A stretch of 64,000 nucleotides of DNA from an uncultured Selenomonadales bacterium (GCA_900316935.1 ONEW01000003.1:1-64000); one strand, 5' to 3'; positions 17,851 through 26,246 are shown, numbered from the stretch's first letter. Notes: generated by a model not told the origin, from the letters alone. Made by a program: numbers and translations.

Positions 17851-17912
17851 AAAGCACCGCCTTGCAGCCAAACAAAAAAGGCCGCTGCTGGGCGGCAGCG
17901 GCCTCCTTGCAG
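17851..17912. repeat. 62-bp direct repeat, copy 1 (contains a terminator)
   Basis: Matches 18733-18794 at 61 of 62 positions; the one difference is T at 17889 against C at 18771. The repeat starts AAAGCACCGCCTTGCAGCC. It includes the terminator hairpin of the exported-protein gene at 17916. Confidence 0.95.
17873..17904 (-). terminator. Terminator of the exported IPAG protein gene
   Basis: AGGCCGCTGC (17879-17888) pairs with GCAGCGGCCT (17895-17904), followed on the minus strand by six T. It lies 12 bp beyond the stop at 17916. Confidence 0.88.
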
Positions 17913-17915
17913 CAA

Positions 17916-18626
17916 TTACCGGATGGAAATGGAAACCCCGTGAGGTTTCTCCGGGTTCATCGCTTCCTGCAAATCTTTCAAACTGGTTTTCAAATCCGTA
18001 TCGTTCTTCACTTTCGCCGCAAACTTCGTACCGGCCGGAATTGATACATTCTTCCCTTTCATAAGGAATCCCCCGAGAATGGAGACCACGGCTGTCACAG
18101 CAATCGCACCACCGTCGGAGCCTGCCTGTATTTTTCCCATGTATTCCAGCGGAATATCCACCCCGTTGATGGTACGGACTTTATCGATACTGAAAATCAA
18201 CTTGCCGGCACGTCCGAAAAACCCGGAGCTGGTAGCCTTTGTCACCTTTCCTTCCACTTCTGCCCCGGCAGGAACTACAATGACATCGTTCAAAATCAAA
18301 TTTTCCATCATCTTGAAACGGACTATGTCGCCAGTCCTTGCCGTTTTGGAATGCAGTGCCGTAACCAATTCGACATTCAATTGCGTACCACCGGGAATAT
18401 ACGCTTCCCCGGCAGGCATTTTGGAGATTTCCGCCTGCGCCATTTTTGCTTTCAGCCGTTCCTTAAAAGACAGCGGCTCCCCGTTTTCCGCCGTGGCCGT
18501 CTCCTTCTGTGGCTGAATCTGTTCCAGCTGCGGATCGGCATACGCCGGTGCGGCCGCCACAAACGGGGCGGCAAAGACCGCTGTACTCAGGACGATTGCC
18601 AAAACTTTCTCCTTGCGGGTCTGCAT
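17916..18626 (-). CDS. Exported protein with paired IPAG/VPAG beta-type segments, unknown function
   Basis: 236 aa with a signal peptide of about 35 residues ending near AYA. The mature part has two similar strands-and-turn segments, AYIPGGTQLNVEL near 80 and NVSIPAGTKFAAKV near 200, with VVPAGAEVEGKV between; this pattern recalls the C-terminal beta domain of VirB10/TrbI-like proteins, but the match is weak and I name no family. The start at 18626 has a GGGAGGAA site; an ATG at 18641 lies within that site. By eye it is less GC-rich than its neighbours. It is flanked by a 62-bp direct repeat. Confidence 0.7.
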   Translation of the reverse strand: MQTRKEKVLAIVLSTAVFAAPFVAAAPAYADPQLEQIQPQKETATAENGEPLSFKERLKAKMAQAEISKMPAGEAYIPGGTQLNVELVTALHSKTARTGDIVRFKMMENLILNDVIVVPAGAEVEGKVTKATSSGFFGRAGKLIFSIDKVRTINGVDIPLEYMGKIQAGSDGGAIAVTAVVSILGGFLMKGKNVSIPAGTKFAAKVKNDTDLKTSLKDLQEAMNPEKPHGVSISIR

Positions 18627-18732
18627 AATGGTTCCTCCCATCTACATTTTTTGTCCTCTTCAGACCGAAATCTGACGGTATGTTCATTATATAGATTCCC
18701 CTGGACATAAGATGTCGCAACCGGTTGAACCC

Positions 18733-18794
18733 AAAGCACCGCCTTGCAGCCAAACAAAAAAGGCCGCTGCCGGGCGGCAGCGGCCTCCTTGCAG
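18733..18794. repeat. 62-bp direct repeat, copy 2 (orphan terminator)
   Basis: Second copy of the repeat at 17851-17912, 882 bp away in the same orientation. Its hairpin (18761-18770 with 18777-18786) plus T-run points along the minus strand, but no minus-strand gene lies directly upstream of it, so here the terminator serves no visible gene. Confidence 0.95.
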
Positions 18795-18812
18795 GAGAGG
18801 CATCGTATTCCA

Positions 18813-18840
18813 TTGACAATGCCGCAAACGACTTTATAAT
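18813..18840 (+). promoter_or_regulatory. Promoter of the threonine-aldolase-type gene
   Basis: TTGACA (18813-18818) and TATAAT (18835-18840), both consensus, with 16-bp spacing. The leader to the ATG is about 27 nt. Confidence 0.85.
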
Positions 18841-18873
18841 GAACTTAAATCCGATATAAAGGAGGAAACCCCT

Positions 18874-19926
18874 ATGTATTCTTTTGCTTGCGATTATCTG
18901 GAAGGATGCCATGAAGAAGTACTGAAGGCACTCTGCCAGACCAATCTGGAACAGACCCCCGGCTACGGGGCGGACCGTTTTACCAAGGCGGCCACGGAAA
19001 AAATCCGGCAGCTCTGCCGGGATGACGCGGCGGCAGTCTATTTTGTGAATGGCGGCACGCAGGCCAACCAACTGGTCATCGACACTATGCTGCAGCCCTA
19101 TGAAGGCGTCGTGGCGGCCCAGTCCGGCCATGTGAACGTGCACGAGGCCGGGGCCATCGAATTTTCCGGGCACAAAGTCCTGGCCATCCCGTCCGCGCGG
19201 CACGACGGAAAACTCGCGGCGGCTGATGCAGACGCCTTCGTAAAAGCCTTCTATGCCGACCCGAACCACGAGCACATGGTCTTTCCCGGCATGGTGTACA
19301 TTTCCCATCCCACGGAATACGGCACGCTGTACACGGCGCAGGAACTGCGCGAGCTCTCCGCGGTCTGCCGCCGGCACCACATGTCTCTCTATCTGGACGG
19401 GGCGCGGCTCGTCTACGGCCTGGCGGCCTACGGTACCGATGTCACCCTGTCCCTCCTCGATGAACTCTGCGACGTCTTCTACATCGGCGGCACCAAAGCA
19501 GGCGCCCTGAACGGCGAAGCCATCGTCTTCCCGCGCGGCGCGGAACCCCCGCATTTTCTGACCCGCATCAAGCAGCACGGGGCCCTTTCCGCCAAAGGCC
19601 GCCTGATTGGCACCCAGTTTGCGGCCCTGTTGGAAAACGACCTCTATTTCCGCATCGGCCGCCATGCCATCGACATGGCGCGGGAAATCCGGAAGATTTT
19701 CCAGGATGCCGGCTGCCGCTTCTACCTGGATTCCCCGACGAACCAGCAGTTCGTCATTCTGGAAAACGAGTCCCTCCGGAAATTGTCTGCCTGGGTGGGC
19801 TTTGAATTCTGGGAACCGTACGATGCGGCGCACGCAGTGGTACGCTTCGCCTCGAGCTGGGCAACAACGCCCGCAGGCATCGCGGAACTGAGGAAGGCCG
19901 TCGCTCTCTGCCTGCCCCGGAAATGA
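18874..19926 (+). CDS. PLP-dependent beta-eliminating lyase, low-specificity threonine aldolase type
   Basis: 350 aa, fold-type I PLP enzyme of the threonine aldolase family. YFVNGGTQANQLV near residue 60 binds the cofactor phosphate, LYLDGARLVYGL near 170 carries the PLP-contacting Asp, and FYIGGTKAGALNGEA near 205 carries the Schiff-base Lys. It cleaves threonine or allo-threonine to glycine and acetaldehyde, though relatives act on other beta-hydroxy amino acids. An AAAGGAGG site and strong promoter precede it. A GNAT acetyltransferase follows 40 bp later and is probably co-transcribed. Confidence 0.85.
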   Translation: MYSFACDYLEGCHEEVLKALCQTNLEQTPGYGADRFTKAATEKIRQLCRDDAAAVYFVNGGTQANQLVIDTMLQPYEGVVAAQSGHVNVHEAGAIEFSGHKVLAIPSARHDGKLAAADADAFVKAFYADPNHEHMVFPGMVYISHPTEYGTLYTAQELRELSAVCRRHHMSLYLDGARLVYGLAAYGTDVTLSLLDELCDVFYIGGTKAGALNGEAIVFPRGAEPPHFLTRIKQHGALSAKGRLIGTQFAALLENDLYFRIGRHAIDMAREIRKIFQDAGCRFYLDSPTNQQFVILENESLRKLSAWVGFEFWEPYDAAHAVVRFASSWATTPAGIAELRKAVALCLPRK

Positions 19927-19966
19927 CGGGACAGCGGCGCGGCACTCTGGAAAGGAAAGATTTATA

Positions 19967-20479
19967 ATGAAACTTGTATTGGCGCAGGAAAAAGACTTTA
20001 AAATGGCCATGCAGATGATCAATGATGCCAAAAAGCACCTGCACGACTGCGGTATCGACCAGTGGCAGAACGGCTACCCTGACGAAGACTGCATCCGGGA
20101 GGACATCCGCCTCCGGAAAGGCTATTTTGCGGAAGAGGACGGCACCAGAATCGGCTACCTCTGCATCGACTACGGCGGCGAACCGGCCTACGCCCACCTG
20201 AATGGCACGTGGGGCACGGAAGAACCCTACGTGGTAGTACACCGCATGGCCTTCTCTGCGGACATGCGGGGCAAAGGGATCAGCAGCGCCGTCTTCCGCC
20301 TCGTAGAAGAGCTGAGCCGCCAGAAAGGCGTCCGTTCCTTCCGCGTCGATACCGACGAGGACAACCACAAAATGAAGCATATCCTGGCAAAATCCGGCTT
20401 CACATACCGCGGTACCATCTGGTTCGACAACAGCGTAAAAATCGCTTACGACAAACCGTTAGCCGGAGGAATCCGATAA
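19967..20479 (+). CDS. GNAT-family N-acetyltransferase
   Basis: 170 aa. The GNAT acetyl-CoA site is in VVVHRMAFSADMRGKGISSAVF (residues about 88-109), with R-G-K-G-I-S as the pyrophosphate loop, and DEDNHKMKHILAKSGFTYRG near the end is the typical motif-B region. The substrate cannot be inferred. A GAAAGGAAAG site lies upstream. It is the second gene of the unit that starts with the threonine-aldolase-type lyase. Confidence 0.85.
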   Translation: MKLVLAQEKDFKMAMQMINDAKKHLHDCGIDQWQNGYPDEDCIREDIRLRKGYFAEEDGTRIGYLCIDYGGEPAYAHLNGTWGTEEPYVVVHRMAFSADMRGKGISSAVFRLVEELSRQKGVRSFRVDTDEDNHKMKHILAKSGFTYRGTIWFDNSVKIAYDKPLAGGIR

Positions 20480-20494
20480 GGAAGTATGGCAAAA

Positions 20495-20538
20495 AAGTAC
20501 CGGGGCCTGCCGCTGCAATCCGGAACGGGTGCGCAGGC
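20495..20538 (-). terminator. Hairpin with minus-strand T-run
   Basis: AAGTACCGG (about 20496-20504) pairs with CCGGTACTT (20531-20539) and inner GC pairs. On the minus strand six T follow. It may serve converging transcription; on the plus strand it lacks a T-run. Confidence 0.55.
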
Positions 20539-20571
20539 TTCCGGTACTTCGTATTGCAGGGCACCTTCCAA

Positions 20572-20588
20572 TATAACAGTTTGTTATA
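20572..20588. promoter_or_regulatory. Orphan dyad TATAACA-GTT-TGTTATA
   Basis: A perfect 7-bp inverted repeat with a 3-bp spacer in gene-free AT-rich DNA. Its ATAAC/GTTAT arms resemble LysR-type boxes and the dyad at 24826-24843. No intact gene uses it. Confidence 0.4.
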
Positions 20589-20664
20589 AACCAATAAAAA
20601 CAAAGTCTTTTACTTATATGTCAATCCTCCTTATACGGAAGGTACAGAAAAAATCACGCATCCC

Positions 20665-20820
20665 TCAGTGATGCAATCCATTCCGTACCGGAGGTAAGGA
20701 AAAACGGGGATCCTCCATGGGCAGCCGCACCAGACCGGGGCCGACCTTCTCGTTGTATTCCAGGGGCACCACGGCCAGGGACAATCCTTCTTCCGCAAAG
20801 CGGACGCCGCTCCATACCCT
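20665..20820 (-). pseudogene. Remnant of a LysR-type regulator C terminus (tentative)
   Basis: The minus frame ending at 20665 reads FAEEGLSLAVVPLEYNE then PGLVRLPMEDPRF, which resembles the last strand-helix region of a LysR effector domain. There is no start codon except in the tRNA terminator just upstream, and no N-terminal helix-turn-helix. A small hairpin with a T-run (about 20652-20676) follows the stop, as for a real gene end. The match is by eye and short, so this is tentative. Confidence 0.4.
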
Positions 20821-20834
20821 GGCGCAAACAAAAA

Positions 20835-20860
20835 ATCCGCGGTGCATACGCACCGCGGAT
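20835..20860 (-). terminator. Terminator of tRNA-Arg
   Basis: ATCCGCGGTG (20835-20844) pairs perfectly with CACCGCGGAT (20851-20860). A T-run follows on the minus strand, 9 bp beyond the CCA end. Confidence 0.92.
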
Positions 20861-20869
20861 CATGTTTCA

Positions 20870-20946
<77 letters not shown>

Positions 20947-20972
20947 ATGTACTGTTTTTCAACAGCAAGATT

Positions 20973-21001
20973 ATTATAACTGAACGGGAACCCCTTGTCA
21001 A
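20973..21001 (-). promoter_or_regulatory. Promoter of tRNA-Arg
   Basis: Consensus TTGACA (20996-21001) and TATAAT (20973-20978) with 17-bp spacing on the minus strand. It begins 22 bp after the stop of the phosphoesterase gene. Confidence 0.9.
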
Positions 21002-21023
21002 TGATTTTTTGGTTTTTTCCGGC

Positions 21024-21734
21024 TTACCCGATCCGAACCGGCGTAAACCCGTTCGTATCGCAGGAAACCAGGCGGAACGTGCAAGCGCCGCGCCGCCCCT
21101 GGAACACCTGTCCCGCGCCTTCTTCCCCGTGGATATGGCCGAAGACGCAGCGCCGCACGCCGAATTCCTCAATCAGGTCATAAAACGGCGAGGCTTCGTC
21201 GGACGTGTAAAAGGGCGGATAGTGCAGGGCCAGGATGATGTCTCTGCACCCGGCTTTCCGCGCCGCTTCGAGGGATGCGCGCACGCGCAGCACCTCGTGG
21301 TCCAGGATCTTCCGGTCTTTGGCCGGGTCGAAATTCTCCCAGCCCGGCAGCGGCCAGCCCCGGCTGCCGCAAAGGGCCACGGTCCCGTCCCCTGTTTCCA
21401 CAGGCTGGAAACTGTTGCGCAAAAAGGCGAAGGCCCCTTGCGTGGCTTCCGTCATTTTCTTGACGGAAGTCCACCAGTAGTCATGGTTGCCTTCAATCAC
21501 GACTTTGTGCCCTGGCAGGGCTGCAACAGCCTCCAGGTCCGGCAGGGCATCGGACAGCTTCATGCCCCACGACAGGTCGCCGCACAGCACGACCCAGTCG
21601 TCAGGCGCCACCACGGCGGTCCAGTTGCGGATCACCTTGTCCCGGTGATCCCGCCAGTGTTCCCCGAAGATATCCATGGGCTTCCGGGGCGGCATTCCGG
21701 AAAAATGCAGGTCCCCTATGGCATATACCGACAT
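21024..21734 (-). CDS. Calcineurin-like metallophosphoesterase
   Basis: 236 aa. All metal-site motifs of the family are in order: IGDLHFS (D8, H10), CGDLSWG near 52, EGNHDYWW near 82, ALHYPP near 170 and FGHIHG near 197. These enzymes hydrolyse phosphomono- or diesters with two metal ions; the substrate is unknown. An AAAGGAGG site precedes the ATG. It follows the SGNH hydrolase by 60 bp on the same strand and probably shares its transcript. Confidence 0.88.
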   Translation of the reverse strand: MSVYAIGDLHFSGMPPRKPMDIFGEHWRDHRDKVIRNWTAVVAPDDWVVLCGDLSWGMKLSDALPDLEAVAALPGHKVVIEGNHDYWWTSVKKMTEATQGAFAFLRNSFQPVETGDGTVALCGSRGWPLPGWENFDPAKDRKILDHEVLRVRASLEAARKAGCRDIILALHYPPFYTSDEASPFYDLIEEFGVRRCVFGHIHGEEGAGQVFQGRRGACTFRLVSCDTNGFTPVRIG

Positions 21735-21794
21735 GGCGTCCCTCCTTTCCTGTCCCTGGATTCATTGTACCGGAAATGCGGCCGCGCCGCACAG

Positions 21795-23267
21795 TCAGTT
21801 GCCGTAGTAGCGGGCCAGGACATCGTCCCACTGCTCGTTGATGGCTTCGGCCATGAGCCGTTTTCCCTCAACCCCTACATGCAGGCCGTCGATGGCGAGG
21901 CTCGTCGGCAGGGCCTGGTTTTCCGTGAACTTAGTGTACAGCTCGATATGGGGCTGTGTGCGGATGTATGCATTGATCTTCGCCAATTTCGACATCCAGG
22001 CCGGATCCGTCGGCTCGTTGAAGGCTTTGGCAATGTTGTCCGGGTTGATGGGCGGAATGGTCAGGAAGACCGGCTTGATGCCGTTGTCCACGCATTTCTG
22101 CCGGATGGCGTCCAGGTCGCCGATGATGGAGCGGGCCGAATAGGAGGCACGCAGGCTGTTCGACCCGGTCATGATGATCAGATATTCCGGATGGAACGGC
22201 AGTACATCGTCCTCGAAACGCGCCAGGGTCGCTTCGCTCGTGTCGCCGCTCTGGCCCAGGTTGATGGTGTCGAACTTCAGGTAGGACTGGTAATCGTACT
22301 CCCAGTCCGACGGCGCGCCGGACACGCTGCCGCCGCCGTGGGTGATGCTGTCGCCCAGGGTGCCCACCGTATAGTGCTTCCGGGGATTCGTCTCAAACTG
22401 CTGGGGCGGGCAGAACACGCCGATGGGTCTGCCCTGTGCGTCCAGGGCCCGCACGCGCCAGTACATGGGCTGCGACGACACCTGTTTTTGCGGATCGTAG
22501 AGGTCGAAGTGGGTGCTGTAGGCCCTCTCAATCACCTTTTCCGCCGGTGCCGGCTCCGCGTCGGACGCAGGCAGGGAGTTCAGCACTTCGATTTCGTACG
22601 TTTCCCCGCCGTTCACGCGGATCCATTTATACACCTGGTTGATGGCCGTCGTGCCATTGTGGTGCGGGAACACTTCGGGCGCCACCAGGCCGGCCGGCAC
22701 ATTTTCCGCCCGGGCCGGCACATAGGCCCCGTTCTTTTTGGGCAGGCCCGCCCGGGCGCCCAGATCCGTGTCTTCCAGCAGATTGCGGCCGTTCATGGGG
22801 ATTGGGTAGATTACCGGGTTCACTTTCGGATCCACATAGACCCTCCGCGACTGGGAAAACGCCGTCGTCGGCTGCAGGTCCAGGTTCAGGGCCCGTACCT
22901 GCCACTCGAAGGAATTCCCCTTGAAATCGGCCGGCAGGACTACGTGGAAACCATTCACGTAAATATGCTGCGACGAAAAGAACACCTTGCCGTCCTGCAT
23001 AAGGCGCAGTTCGTACGCCACATCGTCGCGCACCTTGTGCCAGCGTAAAAACAGGTTCCGGCCCGCCGGATCCGACTTGGGATAGTCGGAGATGGGTACC
23101 GGTGCAGGCAGCAGAACCGCCGGTGCCGCCGCGGCCGTTGCGCCCTGGAACGCAGCATAGGCGCGGCATTGCGTGCAGGCAAGGACATTCCACATTGCCA
23201 CGCCGCCGGCCAGCAGCACGCCGGCCAGCACCGCGTGGAACCATTTCGTATGGAACAGAGGATGCAT
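21795..23267 (-). CDS. Exported SGNH/GDSL-family hydrolase with an N-terminal beta-type region
   Basis: 490 aa. One membrane or signal segment lies at residues 10-30. Residues about 60-310 contain two fibronectin-like stretches (FLRWHKVRDDVAYELRLM; YKWIRVNGGETYEIEVL), and the C-terminal SGNH domain (about 325-490) has GTLGDSITHGG with the Ser nucleophile, IIMTGSNSL with the Asn, and DGLHVGVEG with the Asp-His pair. It likely de-esterifies a surface glycan or lipid. The AAAGGAGAAA site fixes the start at 23267, and the signal segment directs it out of the cytoplasm. Confidence 0.82.
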   Translation of the reverse strand: MHPLFHTKWFHAVLAGVLLAGGVAMWNVLACTQCRAYAAFQGATAAAAPAVLLPAPVPISDYPKSDPAGRNLFLRWHKVRDDVAYELRLMQDGKVFFSSQHIYVNGFHVVLPADFKGNSFEWQVRALNLDLQPTTAFSQSRRVYVDPKVNPVIYPIPMNGRNLLEDTDLGARAGLPKKNGAYVPARAENVPAGLVAPEVFPHHNGTTAINQVYKWIRVNGGETYEIEVLNSLPASDAEPAPAEKVIERAYSTHFDLYDPQKQVSSQPMYWRVRALDAQGRPIGVFCPPQQFETNPRKHYTVGTLGDSITHGGGSVSGAPSDWEYDYQSYLKFDTINLGQSGDTSEATLARFEDDVLPFHPEYLIIMTGSNSLRASYSARSIIGDLDAIRQKCVDNGIKPVFLTIPPINPDNIAKAFNEPTDPAWMSKLAKINAYIRTQPHIELYTKFTENQALPTSLAIDGLHVGVEGKRLMAEAINEQWDDVLARYYGN

Positions 23268-23413
23268 CGTATATTTCTCCTTTTCTATGCAATTACGGTT
23301 TCTATGCAAACACTTTCGCGTGAAAATTATAGCACGAATTGCCCTGCTGTGTTATGCTTGTTCCTGATGGACAGCCATACATCCGGCACATACCATGGAA
23401 AGGAGCATGCCTT

Positions 23414-23863
23414 ATGCGCGCAGTCGTAACCAGAGTGAAAGATGCCTCCGTCACCATCGGCGGCAAAGTACAGGGACAGATCGGGCAGGGCTTCCTGGTC
23501 CTGCTCGGCGTCGGTCCCGGGGACACGGAGGAAACAGCCCGCAAACTGGCCGGCAAAATCTGCTGTCTCCGTGTTTTCGAGGACGAAAACGGCAAAATGA
23601 ATAAGAGCCTGGAACAGGTCCGGGGAGCCCTCCTCGTCGTCTCCCAGTTCACGCTGTACGCGGACCTCAAGAGCCGCCGCCCCGGATTTTCCCACGCCGC
23701 TGCCCCGGATCTTGCCCGGGATTTGTACGAAAAGTTCCTCGGCTTTTGCGCCGACGCCGGCTTCCCGCCGCAGCACGGCGAATTCGGGGCCGACATGCAG
23801 GTCGCATCCGTCAACGACGGCCCCGTCACGCTGTTGTTCGACACGGATGCCCAGGGGAAATGA
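23414..23863 (+). CDS. dtd: D-aminoacyl-tRNA deacylase
   Basis: 149 aa, the normal DTD length. The N terminus MRAVVTRVKDASVTI, the LVVSQFTLYAD motif with catalytic Thr near residue 80, and the NDGPVTLLFD motif near 137 are diagnostic. It hydrolyses D-amino acids (and glycine on tRNA-Ala) from tRNA. The chosen ATG has a GAAAGGAG site; an earlier in-frame ATG at 23339 lacks one and adds residues foreign to the family. It is divergent from the SGNH hydrolase. Confidence 0.95.
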   Translation: MRAVVTRVKDASVTIGGKVQGQIGQGFLVLLGVGPGDTEETARKLAGKICCLRVFEDENGKMNKSLEQVRGALLVVSQFTLYADLKSRRPGFSHAAAPDLARDLYEKFLGFCADAGFPPQHGEFGADMQVASVNDGPVTLLFDTDAQGK

Positions 23864-23878
23864 AGCGATCCTGCAGCA

Positions 23879-24751
23879 CTATTTGTCCAGGGACAGGGAG
23901 CGGAGAAACAGTTCCGCAATCGGACTGAAGACCTGGTACTTTTTCCAGATAAGGTACAGCTGCGAACGCAACGGCGGATCCAGCGGCCGGAAACACAGCC
24001 CGCTTTCGGGGCTGACATCCGCCAGATACTCAAAGGTCAGCAGACAGCCCAGCCCGGACTTCACGCAAACCGACCCGTTGTAGAACAGGTTCACCGTTCC
24101 GGCGAAGTGGAGCCGGTCCAGTCCCTCCCCGCACCACCTGGGAAAATCCGCCCGAATGGATTGCGGGGAAGCAAATAACGGGATGCCGCAAAGGTCCTCA
24201 AAACGGACCTTTTCTTTTTTTGCCAGGGGGTCCGTACTCAGCATCACCAGTCCCCACGTATCGGCCGCAGGCAGTTTCACATAATTGTATTTGGACAGAT
24301 CCGGCGGTTCCACGATGATGCCGAAATCCAGCAGGCCCCGTTCCAGCCGTTCCGTCGTCAACATCGTGTCCCCGCTGGTAATGTGGATCCGCAGCCCGGG
24401 ATGGTCGTTCCGGAAGGCCTTCAGGGCATCCGTCAGAAAGCGGATATGGCAGGATTCCGCACAACCGAGGCGGATATCGCCTCCCGTCAGGTCATTCCAG
24501 GTCCGGAACTCGTCCAGGGTCTTGTCCGTCAGGCTGAGGATGTCTTCCGACCGGCGGCGCAGCAGCCGTCCGGCCTCTGTCAGCCGGATCCGGTAGTTGG
24601 TCCGGACATAGAGGCGGGTCCCCAGTTCGTTTTCCAGATCTTTCAGTTGTTTGGAAAGGGCCGGCTGCGAAATATGGAGGACCTTGGAGGCCCCCGTGAT
24701 GCTTCCTTCCCTTGCCACGACCAGAAAATAACGCAACACCCGTATTTCCAC
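23879..24751 (-). CDS. LysR-family transcriptional regulator
   Basis: 290 aa from a GTG at 24751 with a GGGAGGT site; an ATG reading from 24823 adds 24 atypical residues. The N-terminal winged helix-turn-helix has ITGASKVLHISQPALSKQLKDLE, and the effector domain begins near residue 90 (DIRLGCAESCHIRFLTDALKAF). It is divergent from the exported alpha/beta hydrolase at 24980. A LysR-like dyad lies in the shared gap, so it probably controls that gene and itself. The effector is unknown. Confidence 0.9.
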   Translation of the reverse strand: MEIRVLRYFLVVAREGSITGASKVLHISQPALSKQLKDLENELGTRLYVRTNYRIRLTEAGRLLRRRSEDILSLTDKTLDEFRTWNDLTGGDIRLGCAESCHIRFLTDALKAFRNDHPGLRIHITSGDTMLTTERLERGLLDFGIIVEPPDLSKYNYVKLPAADTWGLVMLSTDPLAKKEKVRFEDLCGIPLFASPQSIRADFPRWCGEGLDRLHFAGTVNLFYNGSVCVKSGLGCLLTFEYLADVSPESGLCFRPLDPPLRSQLYLIWKKYQVFSPIAELFLRSLSLDK

Positions 24752-24825
24752 GATGTACCTCCCCTTTGTGTTCCGGAAATTCCTTTCTAACAGCATCATA
24801 CCTCGTCCGGTTATATTTTTCAAGA

Positions 24826-24843
24826 ATAACTAGAAATAGTTAT
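24826..24843. promoter_or_regulatory. Candidate LysR operator
   Basis: ATAACTAGAAATAGTTAT is a 7-bp inverted repeat with a 4-bp spacer in the gap between the divergent LysR and hydrolase genes, as expected for a LysR box. Confidence 0.5.
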
Positions 24844-24879
24844 AAAGTATTTGTAATTTCTTGGCCGTAAAATTACAAT

Positions 24880-24926
24880 AAAAAAGGACGGAACGTCACC
24901 TTCTAAGGGAAACAACGTCCCGTCCG
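24880..24926 (-). terminator. Terminator-like hairpin in the LysR/hydrolase gap
   Basis: GGACGGAACGT pairs with ACGTCCCGTCC with one mismatch. A T-run follows on the minus strand. No minus-strand gene ends nearby, so it may be a leader attenuator for the LysR gene or a relic. Confidence 0.45.
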
Positions 24927-24979
24927 GACTATGCGATGTTTGGAAAAACCAGAAGACAATGGAAAGGAGAGGAAAGCAG

Positions 24980-26068
24980 ATGAAACTGCTCAAGGCCACC
25001 CTGGCCCTCACACTACTCTTAATCGGAATGGCTGCCGGCACCGGAGCCGCTGCGCCGGCCGGCAATACGGCGCCCCTGACACCGGGCGTACAGAATGAAC
25101 ACCTGAAACTGACAAGCGCATGGGATAAAAAGTTCCCCCGGAGCGACAAGGTAACGCATCAAAAGGTTACGTTCCACAATCGCTACGGCATCACGCTCGC
25201 CGCCGATGTCTATGCACCGAAAGGGGCAACAGGCAGACTGGCGGCCATCGCAGTCTGCGGCCCTTTCGGCGCCGTAAAGGAAATGGCATCGGGACTGTAC
25301 GCCCAGACCCTGGCGGAACGGGGCTTCCTGACCCTCGCCTTTGATCCGTCCTTTACCGGGGAAAGCGGCGGCACACCGCGGAACGTGGCCTCCCCCGACA
25401 TCAATACGGAAGATTTCCAGGCCGCCGTTGATTTCCTCTCCGTGCAGGATAACGTCGACCCGGAACGCATCGGCATCCTGGGAATCTGCGGCTGGGGCGG
25501 CATGGCGCTCAATACGGCGGCGCTCGACACCCGCATCAAGGCAACGGTTACCTCCACCATGTACGACATGACCCGCGTCACCGCCAACGGGTATTTTGAC
25601 GGGGAAAACACGGAGGCGCAGCGTTATGCGAAAAAACAGGCCTTGAACGCGCAGCGGACGCAGGACTACCGGAACGGCACGTTCCGCCGCAACGGCGGGC
25701 TGCCCGCAGTGGCGCCGTCTGACGCCCCGCAGTTCGTGAAGGATTACGTGGCCTATTATATGGATCCCCGCCGCGGTTACCACAAACGCTGTCCAAACGC
25801 CAACGGCGGCTGGAACATGACCTCGGACCTTGCCTTCCTCAATTACCGCATCAACGGATACAGTGACGAAATCCGCAGCGCCGTCCTCATGATCCACGGC
25901 GACGCAGCCCACTCCGCCTATTTCACGAAGGATGCCTTCAAAAAACTGAAGGGGGACAACAAAGAGCTGCTCCTCATTCCCGGCGCGGTACATACGGACC
26001 TCTACGACCAGGTTGACAAGATCCCCTTCGACAAGATTGAAGCGTTCTATAAGAAGTATCTTCAGTAA
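24980..26068 (+). CDS. Exported alpha/beta hydrolase (dienelactone-hydrolase / YcjY-like)
   Basis: 362 aa with a signal peptide (residues 1-27). The alpha/beta fold is seen from VTFHNRYGITLAADVYAP near 60, an oxyanion segment AVCGPFGAVKE, the nucleophile elbow GILGICGWGGMALN near 165-178, SAVLMIHGDAAHS near 300 and IPGAVHTDLYD near 336 with the catalytic His. The elbow has Cys rather than Ser, as in dienelactone hydrolase. The substrate is unknown. An AAAGGAGAGG site fixes the start. It is divergent from LysR and ends at a large hairpin, so it is a single-gene target. Confidence 0.82.
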   Translation: MKLLKATLALTLLLIGMAAGTGAAAPAGNTAPLTPGVQNEHLKLTSAWDKKFPRSDKVTHQKVTFHNRYGITLAADVYAPKGATGRLAAIAVCGPFGAVKEMASGLYAQTLAERGFLTLAFDPSFTGESGGTPRNVASPDINTEDFQAAVDFLSVQDNVDPERIGILGICGWGGMALNTAALDTRIKATVTSTMYDMTRVTANGYFDGENTEAQRYAKKQALNAQRTQDYRNGTFRRNGGLPAVAPSDAPQFVKDYVAYYMDPRRGYHKRCPNANGGWNMTSDLAFLNYRINGYSDEIRSAVLMIHGDAAHSAYFTKDAFKKLKGDNKELLLIPGAVHTDLYDQVDKIPFDKIEAFYKKYLQ

Positions 26069-26128
26069 GGACGGCAAAACAAGGGAATGAAAGGCGTCAC
26101 ATACACCAGTTGAATATTCCGCGCAAAC

Positions 26129-26199
26129 AAACAGGCAGGGATGTTTCCCCAAGGGCGGGCAATGCCCGGGGAACCCATCCCTGCCTGTTAATTTTTTAC
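26129..26199 (+). terminator. Terminator of the exported hydrolase
   Basis: AACAGGCAGGGATG pairs with CATCCCTGCCTGTT across a GC-rich inner hairpin, followed by AATTTTTT on the plus strand. Confidence 0.8.
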
Positions 26200-26246
26200 G
26201 GGAATCCAGGGAGTGCGGGAAGCATCCCTGTAGATAAATTCCGCCC

